The notes under the pieces: model-generated | What the model saw: only the letters and a program-made list of their open reading frames with translations | Database searches by the model: none | Told to the model about the DNA's origin: nothing | DNA from: Rhizophagus irregularis | Lineage: Eukaryota > Glomeromycota > Glomeromycetes > Glomerales > Glomeraceae | Length of the DNA: 64,000 nt | Direction of reading: 5' to 3' | Assembly (NCBI RefSeq): GCF_026210795.1 | Contig: NC_089440.1 | Span: 2,728,001-2,792,000 of the forward strand | Translations under genes and position numbers: made by a program | In this document: one piece after another, positions 49,676 through 61,997 of the stretch | How the letters are laid out: the number at the start of each line of letters is the position of its first letter | Numbering within the stretch: position 1 is the first letter of the stretch

Positions 49676-52600
49676 TTAACGACGAATTTTTTTATTTTTG
49701 CCACGCGTGTCATCGGGTGTTTCTTTACGTTTAGAAGTACCTCCTCCTACTTCTTTTCGTTCATCAGCTATGAAAAATAAAAGTTCTGTTTATTAATTAT
49801 ATATTCACATAACTAACCAATTATATTTAATACTTACCTTTACGCGCTTTTTCTTCAAGCTCATCCCAACTTTCGCCACTCTCATCACTCTCTTCTTCGG
49901 AAGATCCGGCTGATTCAGAAACCTCATTTTGATCACTACTTTCATCGCTCTAAAAGAATCAATTAAAGTTTAAATTCGTGACAAAACAAATTAAGGAATT
50001 GACTTTATTACTAATAATACTTACGCTCGATTCACTATATGCACTTTCACTGAGAACATATTCACTTGCAGTTTCAGTAGAAGCATCCGAATCATCACCC
50101 TAAATAGATAATCAATTGAATTAGAAACTATTAACAGGGGGAAAATCTCCTTTTTTTATTTTGTACAAATTAGTAGTTTACCTCTCCATGCATATTTAAG
50201 AAAGACCAGCCTCCATCCTGATAAAAATCTGCTGGATCTTTTTGAATAGTTCTCATAATTTGTGTCCAATTTAAATTTTGTGGTCCTTCATAGAAAACCA
50301 AATCTACATGACTATATAATTTTACACAAATCTATCAGTCAAGCGATAATAATGTAATTAAGACTCTATATTGCCTACTTACTCAAGCCAATCTTTAACA
50401 TTTTCCAACTGATTCATAGGGATTGTGTTAATATGAACTGGCGCCCGTGAGTAGTCTTTAAAAATAAAAACTAAATCAAAGTTTTTCAATCCAAACTAGT
50501 AATATATGAAAAAAATAATTATTTAAAAAAAATTTCGATACTAGCAACATTTTATCGTAATATTTACCTGAACACGTTCTAAATGAGCTATTTCAACATC
50601 AGCTATTGTAATTACTAAAAATGGAGGATCTGTCAAATGAACGAGACATTCTGTCGTAGGCTGTAATAACACATTGGTACGGAAAGGAACTCCTTGAAAG
50701 GCTATTTCCCTAAAGGGAATGTCAACGTCTACTCGACCTTCACTCTTAAAATTATTCGAAAATTAATTATAAAAAAAAAATATGATAATGAATAAACAAG
50801 GATTAAAAGAATAATTATTAATATTTACTGATTCTGCAATTTTTTCTGCAAAGGATTTAAATTCTTTATTCAATAAAGCTCGCCTTCTTCTTTCTTCTTG
50901 TTCAGCACCAAGTTCATCTTCATCTCCATAACGATATTTTCTTTTTCTATTTCCTGTTTCATCAAATTGTACATCAGACGCTTCACGATAAAATTGAATA
51001 TCCTATTTTTTAAATATTAATTATTAGTGATAGATTAAAAATAATGAATCTTTTATATTAAGGAAAGATATATATATATAAACTAATATAAATAACAATG
51101 ATGAACCTTGGTTTTTTTCTTCCCATGTATGACCGGATTCTTAAGATGTATATGTAATAATACAATTAGTTCATTATCACATGGCTGGAAGAATAAGTGT
51201 TGAATGTTGCTGAATAAAATATCTAGATTTAATTCATAGAATTATAGTTATAAAGGTTAGTTTTATATATATATATACATAAAGTAGAACCTTTCTTTAA
51301 AGTATTAACCTAGCTTTTGATTAGTTCGATGTGATTGATAACGTAAACCATTTTCGTGAATTTCTAATTCACCAGGTATACGTTTCCCGTCCAAACCTGG
51401 ACGAACGAATACTTCTGATAAACGATGCGTTGGTCTTCGACCTAAATGGAAAATTCAGTAAATGTATTAGAACATTATTATAATAAACAGATTATAAATA
51501 CAATACCTCTTAGCTCGATTAGTTTGTCCTGTTCAACTAAATCCGACATTTCTTTCCGCTCGGCTTCTCTGATCATGAATTAAATTAATTAATTAATTAT
51601 ACTAAAATATATCGATAAATTAGTAAATGTAAATTAACCCTCACTTTTTTGCAGCGGTCTTTTTAAGTTCAACTATCTTCCTATAAATTTCCGACAAATT
51701 CTCATCTATACTTCGATAGGTAACGGCACGTACAAAGTTTGCATTTGGATCGTCAAAAGGCTTAATAATAAAAAGAAAATGTAAATTGATAGGTGAAGGT
51801 TGAACATAAGATTGTTCTTATTTTAATAGTAATTGATATCTACCATATCTTCCTTTTTGCCAGAAGCTTGTCCTGGTGTTAGGAAATTTATTCGCAAATA
51901 AGTGTACTCGCCCTCATCAGTCTTATTTACATTCTTCAAAGTAGAAATATGAAAAGGAACAGCTAGTCCGAACACTGGAAGAATAATCGTTTCGTTTCTT
52001 TGATCTACAACTATCTATAATAGATGTTTGTTAATCTATGAGCATAATTTAAAATTAACAATTATTTATTTTTATACCTTTAATTCCTTGACCTCCTTTG
52101 GTAGAGCCGTATCTCTTTTATAACTTTCGAATTTCCTAAAAGTGGCTTCCCTTTGACTTGTCTGATGATCTACACCATATCCAAATCGTGCCAATCCTTC
52201 TGCCTGTTTCTGTTTAGCTAATTCCGCCTGGTGCTCCTTCCGTTTTTGCTCGGAATCCTCGTCCTGCAAAACATGAATAAATTGATATCATAATTAGGTA
52301 AAAAAAAAAAACATTACAATGATTAATACAAATAGTCCTACCTTATCTTCACTTCTGAATTTACTTTTCAAGACAGTAGATTTCCTCATAGCAGTTCTCT
52401 TGGTTTCAACTTTTTGAGCAGGACGTTTATTTTCTTTCTTTGCTTCAGAGCCACTTTCGGGTCCATCCTATATAACGAAACATTGTTAATTTAATGAAAA
52501 AAAAATTATTCTGCACTTGATCAGTATATAGGTAAAGTTACCTGAAAGGAAAAAGCCATATTATTTAACTTCCGATTGCCTTCCGTTAATAACGGAGCTG

Positions 52601-54790
52601 GTTCGTTATTAGATACCCTAATAGTATCTATTATCCAAAGTGAATAACTGTCAACCAAAAAATTTTAGGAGACAATAATGATTAATCTCTAAACCGATAA
52701 AAGAAAATATAATAGCTAAAATAAATAAAATTACATTTTGCTTTCTTCGTCTGTAGCCTTTGAGTTTTCTAAATTTTGAAACCCGACGGATAAATTAAAA
52801 ACCATTCCAGCCTTGAATTCTTTTGTACTTTTAGCATTAATAGAATATGCGGATTCTCTAAATTCGATTCCCATCTAAAAAATAAATGAAATAAAAATTG
52901 TTTAATATTATTAAAAACAATCAAAAAGAAAAGAAAAAAAAAAAAAAATTCTTACCCCATGGCCGAGGCTCTTTACAAAATGTGAAACAAGTTCAGGTTT
53001 CTTATTTTTAACAAAATTTATGGCTTTCACGTAAACATCACGAAGTTTTACTCCACTTTTTATATGTTCAACAATACGCCGCTGTAACTCCAACAGAATC
53101 TCATAATTCCTTTCTTGTTCCTAAAATGAGAAACGGTTAGTTATAGAGCAATTACAATTATTTTTGAAGATGCAAGTATCGCATACCTTAGTTGGGTCGA
53201 ACAAAATAGTTCTACCGATGTTCGAACAATATGATTTGTAACGAACACCAAATGAACAAAGAATAGTTCCGGCATGTAACGTTCTGTTATCAGATTCAGC
53301 CGAAGATTTAAAATCATATATACCACCGCTTTGAATTATTGGAGTATAACAAAAATCCGCTCGTGAGAGATCAACCTGGTGTTAATAATGTAAGAAATAA
53401 TATAATTATCATGAATAAAAAATTGTGAAATTTTTTTAGAAAAAAAAAATACACACATCTTGAACTCCTTTTTTAAGGAAAGTATTTTGATCGCTTGTTA
53501 ATATATTATCGATATCTTCAGATAATTTTTCATGAGTGACTTGTTTTTCTTCATCAACGAGGGAAGTCACGACTCCAATGAAATGTTGCATTATCAAAGA
53601 ACTAAGCTTGCCAGCAACTCGGACCGTTTTCTAATATTGAATATTATGGTTATTATATATCTTTACAAGTTCATTCGACTTTTTTTAATCATATTAGAGA
53701 AACCACACATGTTTAAATATCATATTCATATTCGGATTATTGTAACAAATTGTTTAAATACATATCCCTAATCTAATCCGATCCAAACCATCCCAATAAA
53801 CACCACTATGAACTAAAAATTGCAATTTGACATACCAATTCTTCTTCATCCTTAACAGCTAAAACCGATGCGACTCCTGCACTAACATCAACTTCTTCAA
53901 TTTTATCTTTGAAATTTTTATATACTTCCGACCATTCTTGCACAAAATTGCCTTCCTTCAAATCTTTTGGCAATATTCCAAGACGTTTCTAGTGAAGAAA
54001 AAAATGTGATTACATTATCTCTACAGTACCTAATAATAGAGGTAACAATGTAATACCTTTTCTCCTTCGGTTATATAAGTGATAATAGATTCAAAAAGAT
54101 CTCTGTGTTGTGATTGATCCTTTGTATACTTATGAATTTCAACAGATACTTGTTTGTCGCCTTGATTTAATTGCTCCAAAACTTCGGCTATAATAAATTC
54201 GAAAAAAATTTAGTAAATTAACCAATAAAGAACATAATATATATATATATATATAACAACTTATTACCCATTTTTTCCTTAGCAACGAAGTGGAATTTAT
54301 CTTGTGTCAATAAGATTAATGTATCTCTCCATTCATAACCTAATAGCCATGTCTTTTATCAATGTAAAATAAATAAAGAAATTTTGTTTAATGGAACGTT
54401 TTAGCAGGAAAAAATTTTGTTATTTACAAACCTGAATCGCCGTAGATTTTTGATATGGATATTCTTCTAGAAGATCACCGACAATAATAAGTATGGTTTC
54501 AGCGCCTTGGAATTCGTCACTTGCATCTTTACTTTTACTCAACGATTCCTAAGTTAGAAACAAAATTCAACCCTGATCAAACTTTCGCGCGTTTTTTTAA
54601 GCAAGTATTAAAAATTACACTGTGATACACGTTTGTTTTCGTGAATCAAGAAAAAAGCAGAGCGCAAACTAAAAGAGGAACTGCACCAAGTATTTTTCAA
54701 ATACACACGTACCTTCCAAATGGTTTGTAAAATGCGTGCGCGTTTATGAAAGGTTTTAGTGTCTAAAATGAGCTGTTTTTCTTCAGTCAT
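49676..54790 (-). CDS. SPT16: FACT complex subunit SPT16 (about 24 exons)
   Basis: Large subunit of the FACT histone chaperone, which loosens and rebuilds nucleosomes during transcription and replication. Translation starts at 54790-54788 ([20 protein letters not shown]). The aminopeptidase-like N-terminal domain follows ([15 protein letters not shown], then [21 protein letters not shown], then FVKSLGHG, then [13 protein letters not shown]). The middle/dimerisation region has [21 protein letters not shown] and RREATF-type motifs. The PH-like middle domain has the hallmark [17 protein letters not shown] followed by [12 protein letters not shown] and [14 protein letters not shown]. Further on come [20 protein letters not shown], an acidic serine-rich tail ([13 protein letters not shown]...EEESDE) that binds histones, and a basic end KNKKIRR-stop at 49676-49678. 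The exons are separated by short introns. Divergent from the CCHC gene. Confidence 0.95.
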
Positions 54791-55115
54791 GGTTTCGTAA
54801 TTGAACAGATCAAAAAATTAAACTTGTTCACTTTTGAAGAAACTTTTTGTTATATGTTATAAAATTTTTTAAGGTAAATATTAATTCTCCGATATAAAAT
54901 CCGTAATCTGTATCATGTGTCTAAACTCTCTAAACTCTTTTTGTCTGGTTAGTCAAACAAGGTCACTGTTCATGTATCATTTGTATGCATATGCGTGCGA
55001 ATAAATCCGCATAAAGCTGGCTAAAATCATGAAAAAAACACTAGATATTTATGACATTTTTATCAGGTATTCGAAAGATTATCCTTTTCTTCCATTTGTT
55101 GAACCAATAACGATA
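54791..55115. promoter_or_regulatory. Shared divergent promoter SPT16 / CCHC protein
   Basis: 325 bp between the two chosen start codons. An in-frame upstream ATG at 55029-55031 would lengthen the CCHC protein by 29 residues and shorten this region. No specific motif is claimed. Confidence 0.5.
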
Positions 55116-57277
55116 ATGGTATATCAAAGTGGTCGTAGCAGTAGTGGCTGTTATAAATGCGGTGGTAAATATATGTATATTTTTTAATAATATTTTTATT
55201 GATGCAAGCTTACAGTCTTCGTGTTTTCTTGTAGGCGATCACTTTGCTCGAGATTGTCACAATACCAACGACGGCTGGTAAGTGCACTCATTATCTTAAT
55301 TTATAATATCTAAAAATTTTGATCGTTTAAATTAATTATTCTTCGCACTTACAGTTATAAATGCGGGTAAGTATTTTTATTTTATTAAATCTTTTTTAAA
55401 AAAGACTTTTGCATTAACGCGACTTTAAATAATAGAAAAGAAGGGCATATTAGGTACGGCATGTAATGATTTCTGAACGCAATTTAACTGAATATTAATT
55501 GAACTGGAATGATTTAAGCCGTAATTGTGATGAACAACCCAAAGAAAATAGAGAGAAAACGTGCTATACATGTGGTAAACCTGGCCATTTGGTTAGTATA
55601 CTTAAAGTATATTCAATCGTGCAATTTAATAAAATTTGATAACTTACAAAAATTTTCATTCCTAATGAAGTCTCGTGAATGTCGTTCAGATTCGAACTCG
55701 GGCGAGTGTTACAAGGTGATCTTTTACTTTATTCGTTTACTTGTTTCACTTGACTTTAACTAATTAATATTTTAATTATAATAGTGTGGCAAAGTATGAA
55801 TTTTTACAACGAAATTTCTATAAGTGGTCTTATGTAATTCATATCATTAACTTAATAATATTATAGCAAGGTCATATAGCTAGAAACTGTGATGCAGATC
55901 AAGATAACGATGATAAATATAATTCAGGATATGGATCTAAAGGATCGTGTTATACTGTACGTAAATTCTTGAAACTTTTTGCCTAATTTATAACATGCAT
56001 TTTTCTAATATGTAAATATTACTTATTTTATTTATCATTAGTGCGGACAGGTTGTTTAAAATAATCAATATCAATAATAAATCCTTAACATCAAATTGAA
56101 TTATAATTTTGTTAAACGTTAATTTTATAGCACGGTCATTTATCACGCGATTGCCCTAATAGTGGAAGCGGTGGAAGATGCCATAAATGTGGACAAGTAG
56201 GTCATTTTGCGCGTGATTGTACAGATTATGGTAACGGAGGTGACTATGGAAGCCGTGGGAAATGGTAAAAATATATACATTTATTTGTTTTTTCTTTCCT
56301 TCTTACTTTCTTATATTTCTAAGTAACTAGACGATAAATTTTTAATAATTATGTTTACAGTTTTAAATGTGGAAATTATGGGCATTTTGCCAAGGATTGC
56401 GATGATGATAATACTGATAATGAATATGGATCTTCGCAAGCATGTTATACGGCATGTAGTATTACTTTAAATTTTTAACTATATATCCTATCCTTGATGA
56501 ATTAATTTTAATTTTTTTAAAAAAAAAATCTTGTTCCTTTAGTGTGGAAAGGTATTTATTTTATTTAATAAAATAAAAATTGTGTCTATTGAGTTCTAAA
56601 TTTTAATTTTAATTATATTACATTCTAGACTGGCCACTTGTCTCGTAATTGTTCGCGATCAGGAGGTGGTGCAAAATGGTATAAATTTGAAAATTTTCAT
56701 TTCTTGTTACTGTTTATTTTTTCCGTTTACATATTTTAATATTTGAAATTCTTTAAGCTATAATTGTGGTAAAACTGGACATTTGGCTAAAAATTGTAAT
56801 AGTAATAGTAGTAATAGCAAGAAATGCTATAGTTGTGGCGGTAAGATATATTTCAATTTTCAAATATTTCACGCGTTTTCCACTTAATATGATTATTAAT
56901 TGTTTACTGGACTTTATGAACTTGTAGAACATGGACATCTTCAACGGTAAATTGAATTTATTTAAATTATTTAACCACACATTGCGGTTACCATAACAAA
57001 TTTATATATAATATCATTTTTTTAGAGATTGTGATAAGGAACCAAAATGCTATAATTGTGGTCTTCCCGGTCATCAAAGTAGAGATTGTGATTTACCACC
57101 AGATTCTAAAGTTTGCTATAATTGTAAACAGGTATGATGCATTTTTATTTTAATATATGAAATGTTTATTTAGTATATAAAATGTTAATTTTATTGAATC
57201 GTTATAATTACACATATGTATGTGCATAGGAAGGGCATATCAAAAGAGATTGTACCTTATCTAATGTCGACGCGTAA
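55116..57277 (+). CDS. CNBP/GIS2-like protein with 12 CCHC zinc knuckles (17 exons)
   Basis: The joined exons give 295 residues consisting almost entirely of C-x2-C-x4-H-x4-C knuckles: [140 protein letters not shown] and [15 protein letters not shown] first one ([13 protein letters not shown]) has one spacer residue too few. Linkers are short, polar and Asp/Asn/Gly-rich. Relatives bind single-stranded RNA or DNA and influence translation; yeast Gis2 has seven knuckles. Three exons are only 9 nt long (55785-55793, 56042-56050, 56543-56551). The start at 55116 is preferred as the exon then begins [11 protein letters not shown]; 55029 is possible. Confidence 0.9.
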
Positions 57278-57640
57278 TCACAGTTTAATTACCTTTTTTT
57301 TTATTTTGAATTCATATATAAATTATATATATTTTTTCTATCTGCAAACATGTTGTTACTATGAATTAACGATCGGGATTTGAGAGGCAAATATGATCAA
57401 TCAAATTGTTGTATTTTTAACATTTTTTGTAGTGTCGTGTATAATAAAAAAATTTTGAATTGCAATAGAAATGCAGTAATGATATTTATTATTGAATAAT
57501 TTTTGATATGATAAAAGGACAATAAATTAATTATTTGGTTGAATACAATGTTAATAAGGAATTTCTTATTTCAAGTTTATATCATAAATGTACAATAAAT
57601 CTTCAACATTAACATTGTTTTGGGAATAAAATATAAAATA
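57278..57640. other. 3' spacer between convergent CCHC and NTF2 genes
   Basis: Holds AATAAA-like signals for both strands (about 57441 forward, about 57485 reverse). No gene was recognised. Confidence 0.55.
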
Positions 57641-58295
57641 TTAACCATAGTTTAACCGGAAAACATCATTAAGTACCCAATAGTTACCACTATCGGGAAT
57701 AAGTTGAAAAGCTTGTGAAAATCTTGTTGCGTTGGTTTCCTGGTCAATCTTTGGTAAAATTTAGATTTGACGTGTTTAGTTTGAAATAAGAGTAGGTTAA
57801 AATCCAATAAATTTGCAATAATTTGGATAATTTACCAGCAATTCGCCAGTGACCATCACAATTATTCCATTATTAATACTTGGCTGAGCATCTAAAGTAG
57901 CAATACGGTGTGCCACTTGCTGAAATGGCAAAGACTAACAAAAATGAAATTATTTCAGAAAATTTTAAAAATATAATAATCAAAAAAAAATATGTAATAT
58001 ATATACAGTCAATTTTCCGATAATATCATTCACTCCTTTAAATGGAGCACCTTCGAAAGTTAGCATAGAATCGTCACGCTGATATGGAATTATCAAATAT
58101 TTTACGCGAAAAATAAACAAATAAATTTAGTTAATTAAGCCGGGCATAAATTAAATTTGCACGTAATAAAAAGCACGAAATCTAAACTTCTACTAAAGTA
58201 CTCACATAAAGTGGCTTAAGATTACTTCTGTCGGATTGAAACACTTGGTAATAATATTGAACGAATTGGCTTGCAAGTGTATTAAGGTCAGCCAT
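57641..58295 (-). CDS. NTF2: Nuclear transport factor 2 (4 exons)
   Basis: Exons 58295-58206, 58078-58007, 57934-57836 and 57748-57641 give 122 residues, the normal NTF2 size. The protein carries Ran-GDP into the nucleus and binds FG nucleoporins. Visible family features: N-terminal helix NTLASQFVQYYYQVF, then SDRSNLKPLY, SMLTFEGAPFKGVNDIIGKL, the central AHRIATLDAQPS strand, IIVMVTGEL, and the end FSQAFQLIPDSGNYWVLNDV followed by FRLNYG. Asp-rich positions around the Ran-binding pocket are kept (the D in DAQPS and the DVFR region). A 240-bp gap separates its start from the stop of the cyanase gene in the same orientation. Confidence 0.93.
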
Positions 58296-58534
58296 TTGTC
58301 AAATTTCTTTTTTTCGGTTTCAATAATAACAAATCGGAATTTTTAACAGTTAAAGTAGTAAAAGAAAAAAAATATATTGATTTCGTATATTACAAATTTA
58401 CAGCATCTTATTGGCAGATAAGAATTACAGTACATCCCGTGATATTTGCACATGCGTTTAAGATGACATCGATCATTTTTGACCATTTTATTAAAAATAG
58501 ATGAAATCATAACAATTATAACAACACTTTACAT

Positions 58535-59557
58535 CTACCATTTTCTGTATGGCAAAAACTTACCTTCAAATGTTATTTTAACTTTTTCATGGTCTTCTTT
58601 CTTAATCTGTATATTTCGAAATATTAACATGAATCATTAAATACATATAAAATAATTAAATAATAAACAAATACCTTGTCAACTTTTGCGGTAAAATCAA
58701 TTGCAGACATAATCCCATCACCAAACTATTAAATTGATCAATAAGCGATTTGATTTCATGTAAACTGATAAATACAACAAAATTTTTAAATTTATTATTA
58801 ATTTCAGTTCGATGATTTTACCTTTTCATGAATCACTGCCTTAAGTGGATATCCATACACCTAAAACATTAAGAAATCAATTATTAAGACATTAATCATT
58901 TATTTATTACCAATTAACATTATAGTTTAACTTCACCTGCAATATTTCATAGAACCGATAAATAACAGGATCAGTTGGTGGCATTTGAAATAATCTTGAT
59001 GAAAATTAAAAGAAATTAATAAAGTTCCTTTCATGAATCTTCTCGCTTTTAGAGAACAAATTACACAAGTAATGAATTACCCTCCACGATCGGGGAAATA
59101 AGTTTTAGTCCCAAAATCATTAATCAAATAATTTTCTCTAATATCCAACACAATGCTTAGTTCCTTTAGATCCGATTCATCAGGTTTAGCCTTAAAATAA
59201 TTTTTTTTTTAAAAAAAAAAGGCTACAAAAAAAATTACACAACTGTTCATTTATAATAAAATTTTATTAAACCTGTCCATAAAAAACTGCTGCAACCCAA
59301 ACTTCATCTTTGTTAATCTTTTTGCCAATATCCGCAAATCTAATGATAAATAATTAAATTGATAAATATAATGATAATATGAAACGTAAAAAAAAAAGAA
59401 TAACTCACGTTAATTTTTTTGCAGCTTTAGCTTCAAAAAGAGTTTGACACATTAATGGAAGTTTACTTTTTAATACCGGCTATGAAGGTAAATATTTGAT
59501 TAATCAAATAAGTTATTGTACTATTCGATCAAAACCATTTTCTTCACATACATTCAT
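58535..59557 (-). CDS. cynS: Cyanate hydratase (cyanase), 8 exons
   Basis: Converts cyanate plus bicarbonate to ammonia and carbon dioxide. Exons 59557-59552, 59479-59409, 59339-59273, 59190-59081, 58994-58937, 58860-58822, 58725-58675 and 58606-58535 give 157 residues; E. coli CynS has 156. The helical N-terminal domain has TFADIGKKI and EVWVAAVFYGQ. The catalytic domain reads PPTDPVIYRFYEILQVYG, then KAVIHEKFGDGIMSAIDF, keeping the Arg and Glu of YRFYE and the Ser of GIMSAIDF that form the active site. The end ITFEGKFLPYRKW matches the usual GKYLP tail. The first exon would code only Met-Asn before a strong GTATGT donor. Divergent from serine dehydratase; this fungal protein has no visible targeting signal, so cytosolic. 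Confidence 0.94.
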
Positions 59558-59709
59558 TTTCGAAGAACAAGAATTTTTTTTTTTTTTTTTTACGAACCGC
59601 CGTATTTATACTATTTATTATGTATTACATAAATAAAACCGTCATGATAGATTATATAAACTGTGCCGATCATGTAAAGATAATTATTACGTTTTTTAGT
59701 TGAACAAAA
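59558..59709. promoter_or_regulatory. 152-bp divergent promoter, cyanase / L-serine dehydratase
   Basis: Contains a TATATAAA box at 59653-59660 and two HGATAR matches, TGATAG at 59645-59650 and AGATAA at 59678-59683, the core bound by fungal GATA nitrogen regulators. In such AT-rich DNA two matches can occur by chance, so nitrogen control is only a suggestion. Confidence 0.45.
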
Positions 59710-61895
59710 ATGAGAATTTTACAATTTCTTAATATAACACATAATACATTAAGAATTGGTCTTGTCTCTCATATTGGGCAACGACGACATCAATTTTTTA
59801 CGAGAAAAATATTTAACTTTGAACAAACTGTTCGAGAAGCAACAAATTTTAGAACATATAATTCATATAGCTCTAAGGTTGAATTTAATTCTCTCTCTGC
59901 ATCGAAAGTTTCCAATACCAACGAGAATGATGCTGTTATTAGTACATTTGATCTCTTTAGTATTGGTATTGGTCCATCCTCAAGGTTTGTAACGGTCACA
60001 CTATAATATCCAAAATATCATTCATAAATTTGGGTCAAATTTTAAATAGTCATACCGTCGGTCCAATGCGAGCTGCCAAGAAATTTATAGAAGAACTAAA
60101 ACAAAATAATGTATTTCATAAGGTAAGGTAAAGAACATTTTCCATATTTACTTAATACTTAATAAGTGAATTTGTTTAACTAGATTACAAGAATTCGTAT
60201 TGATCTATATGGATCACTTGCTCTAACTGGCAAAGGCCATGGTACCCCTAATGCAATTTTAATGGGATTGGAAGGAGAGACTCCAGATGAGATAGATACG
60301 GCAAAAATAGTACCACGGATTGCACAAATATACGAAACAGGTTAAATTTATAACGCTAATGATTTTTAATTTTATTGATCTAATTAATCACTTTAGTCTG
60401 ATTATTGTTATGGAATCAAGACATTCTCAAATTAGATGGAATGAATCCTATTAAATTTATTCCAGAAAAACACATTATTTTTCATTATCATGAATCTTTA
60501 CCTATACATCCTAATGGTATGCGATTTATTGCTTTCGATGAACAAGGAGATTGTGTAGCCTCCAGTGAATTTTTTTCAACTGGCGGAGGATTTATTATTG
60601 GTGAAACCGAAATCCATGAAAATAGGAAAAATATTTTTCGCAAAAATAATAATGATCTTATTAAACAAAAACAAAATGCTATGTCTTCCGCATTTCCATT
60701 CAGTACTGCCGGAGAACTTTTACAAATTTGTAAACGGGAGAACATGACCATTGCTCAAATGGTCTATCAGAACGAATTGCAGTGGCGCAGTAAAGGAGAA
60801 ATAAAAAAAAAGGTATTTTATTAGCAATAATTGTAAATTAATTTAAGATACTATTTAATCATAATTCTATTAATTAGGTAATGGAGATATGGAATATAAT
60901 GGATCAAAGTATACGAAACGGATGTCTAAGCACAGTAGAATATTTGCCGGGTTCTTTAAAAGTTCGTAGAAGGGCACCAGGATTATACAATAAGCTTTTA
61001 AAAGACATGTATCCTCAAAACTCATCAAATTATACTGCAATAAAAAATTCATTATTACAACCTTTAGCAGCGGCCACTAGAAAGTCAATAACAGTAAACG
61101 TTTTAGATGTTATTTCGGTTTATGCTATTGCTGTAAATGAAGAAAATGCAGCAGGTGGTAAAGTTGTTACAGCTCCTACTAATGGGGCAAGTGGCGTTAT
61201 TCCTGCTGTTCTTAAATATTATCTGGAATTCATATCAGAGCAAAGTTCTGAAAAAGAAATTATGGATTTTTTATTTACAAGTGCCGCTATTGGCATGCTT
61301 TATAAAAAAAGAGCTAGCATTAGCGCAGCAGAGGTAATAAATAAGTTTTTAGACGTGAATGTCAAATTTATGTATTAAAACAATTTTTGTATATTAAAAC
61401 GAAAGATGGGTTGTCAAGGAGAAATCGGTGTTGGTATGTAATACCTAACGATTAATGTGTTTACATTTAACAATATTTATTAATGTTCAGTACTTATACA
61501 GCTTGTAGCATGGCGGCAGCAGCGTTTGCCGCAGTAATGGTATGTTTAAAACATCTATCTAAACAAATAAATATATCCTAAAAAAAAAAATTTTTTTCAT
61601 ATAGGGAGGCACCCTAGAACAGATTGAAGATGCCGCAGAAATCGGTATGGAACACAATCTCGGATTAACCTGCGATCCGATTGATGGGTTAGTACAGATA
61701 CCGTGTATTGAGCGAAATGCATTAGGTGGGATAAAAGCACTAGGAGCTGCTCAGCTTGCATTAAGGAGCAGATCGGTCGCAAAAGTTACACTCGATCAAG
61801 TAATTGAAACAATGCGTCAAACTGGTATAGATATGCAAACAAAATATAAAGAAACAAGCCAAGGAGGATTGGCAGTTAATGTTCCACTTTGTTAG
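59710..61895 (+). CDS. Bacterial-type Fe-S L-serine dehydratase (8 exons), probably mitochondrial
   Basis: Deaminates L-serine to pyruvate and ammonia using a [4Fe-4S] cluster rather than PLP. Exons 59710-59984, 60050-60122, 60184-60340, 60421-60812, 60878-61333, 61406-61433, 61502-61539 and 61605-61895 give 569 residues; bacterial SdaA has about 455. The N-terminal 80 residues are basic, hydroxylated and non-acidic at first ([18 protein letters not shown]...), like a mitochondrial presequence. Then follow the beta domain ([40 protein letters not shown]) and the catalytic domain ([56 protein letters not shown]). The last residue is Cys (N-V-P-L-C), matching the C-terminal cluster-ligating or tail Cys known in bacterial enzymes. 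Located 102 bp before ATG22. Confidence 0.93.
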
Positions 61896-61997
61896 ATTAT
61901 AAAATAACGATAATTGGCTACGTACTGTAACACCGCATTATGTGTTACATAAATATAAGAAACTTGCCAATTTCAAATTAATTCAATTAAATTCGAT

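Noticed and set aside
59558-59709. Firm claim of GATA-factor nitrogen control
   Set aside because: Only two short degenerate matches in AT-rich sequence; listed as a suggestion instead.
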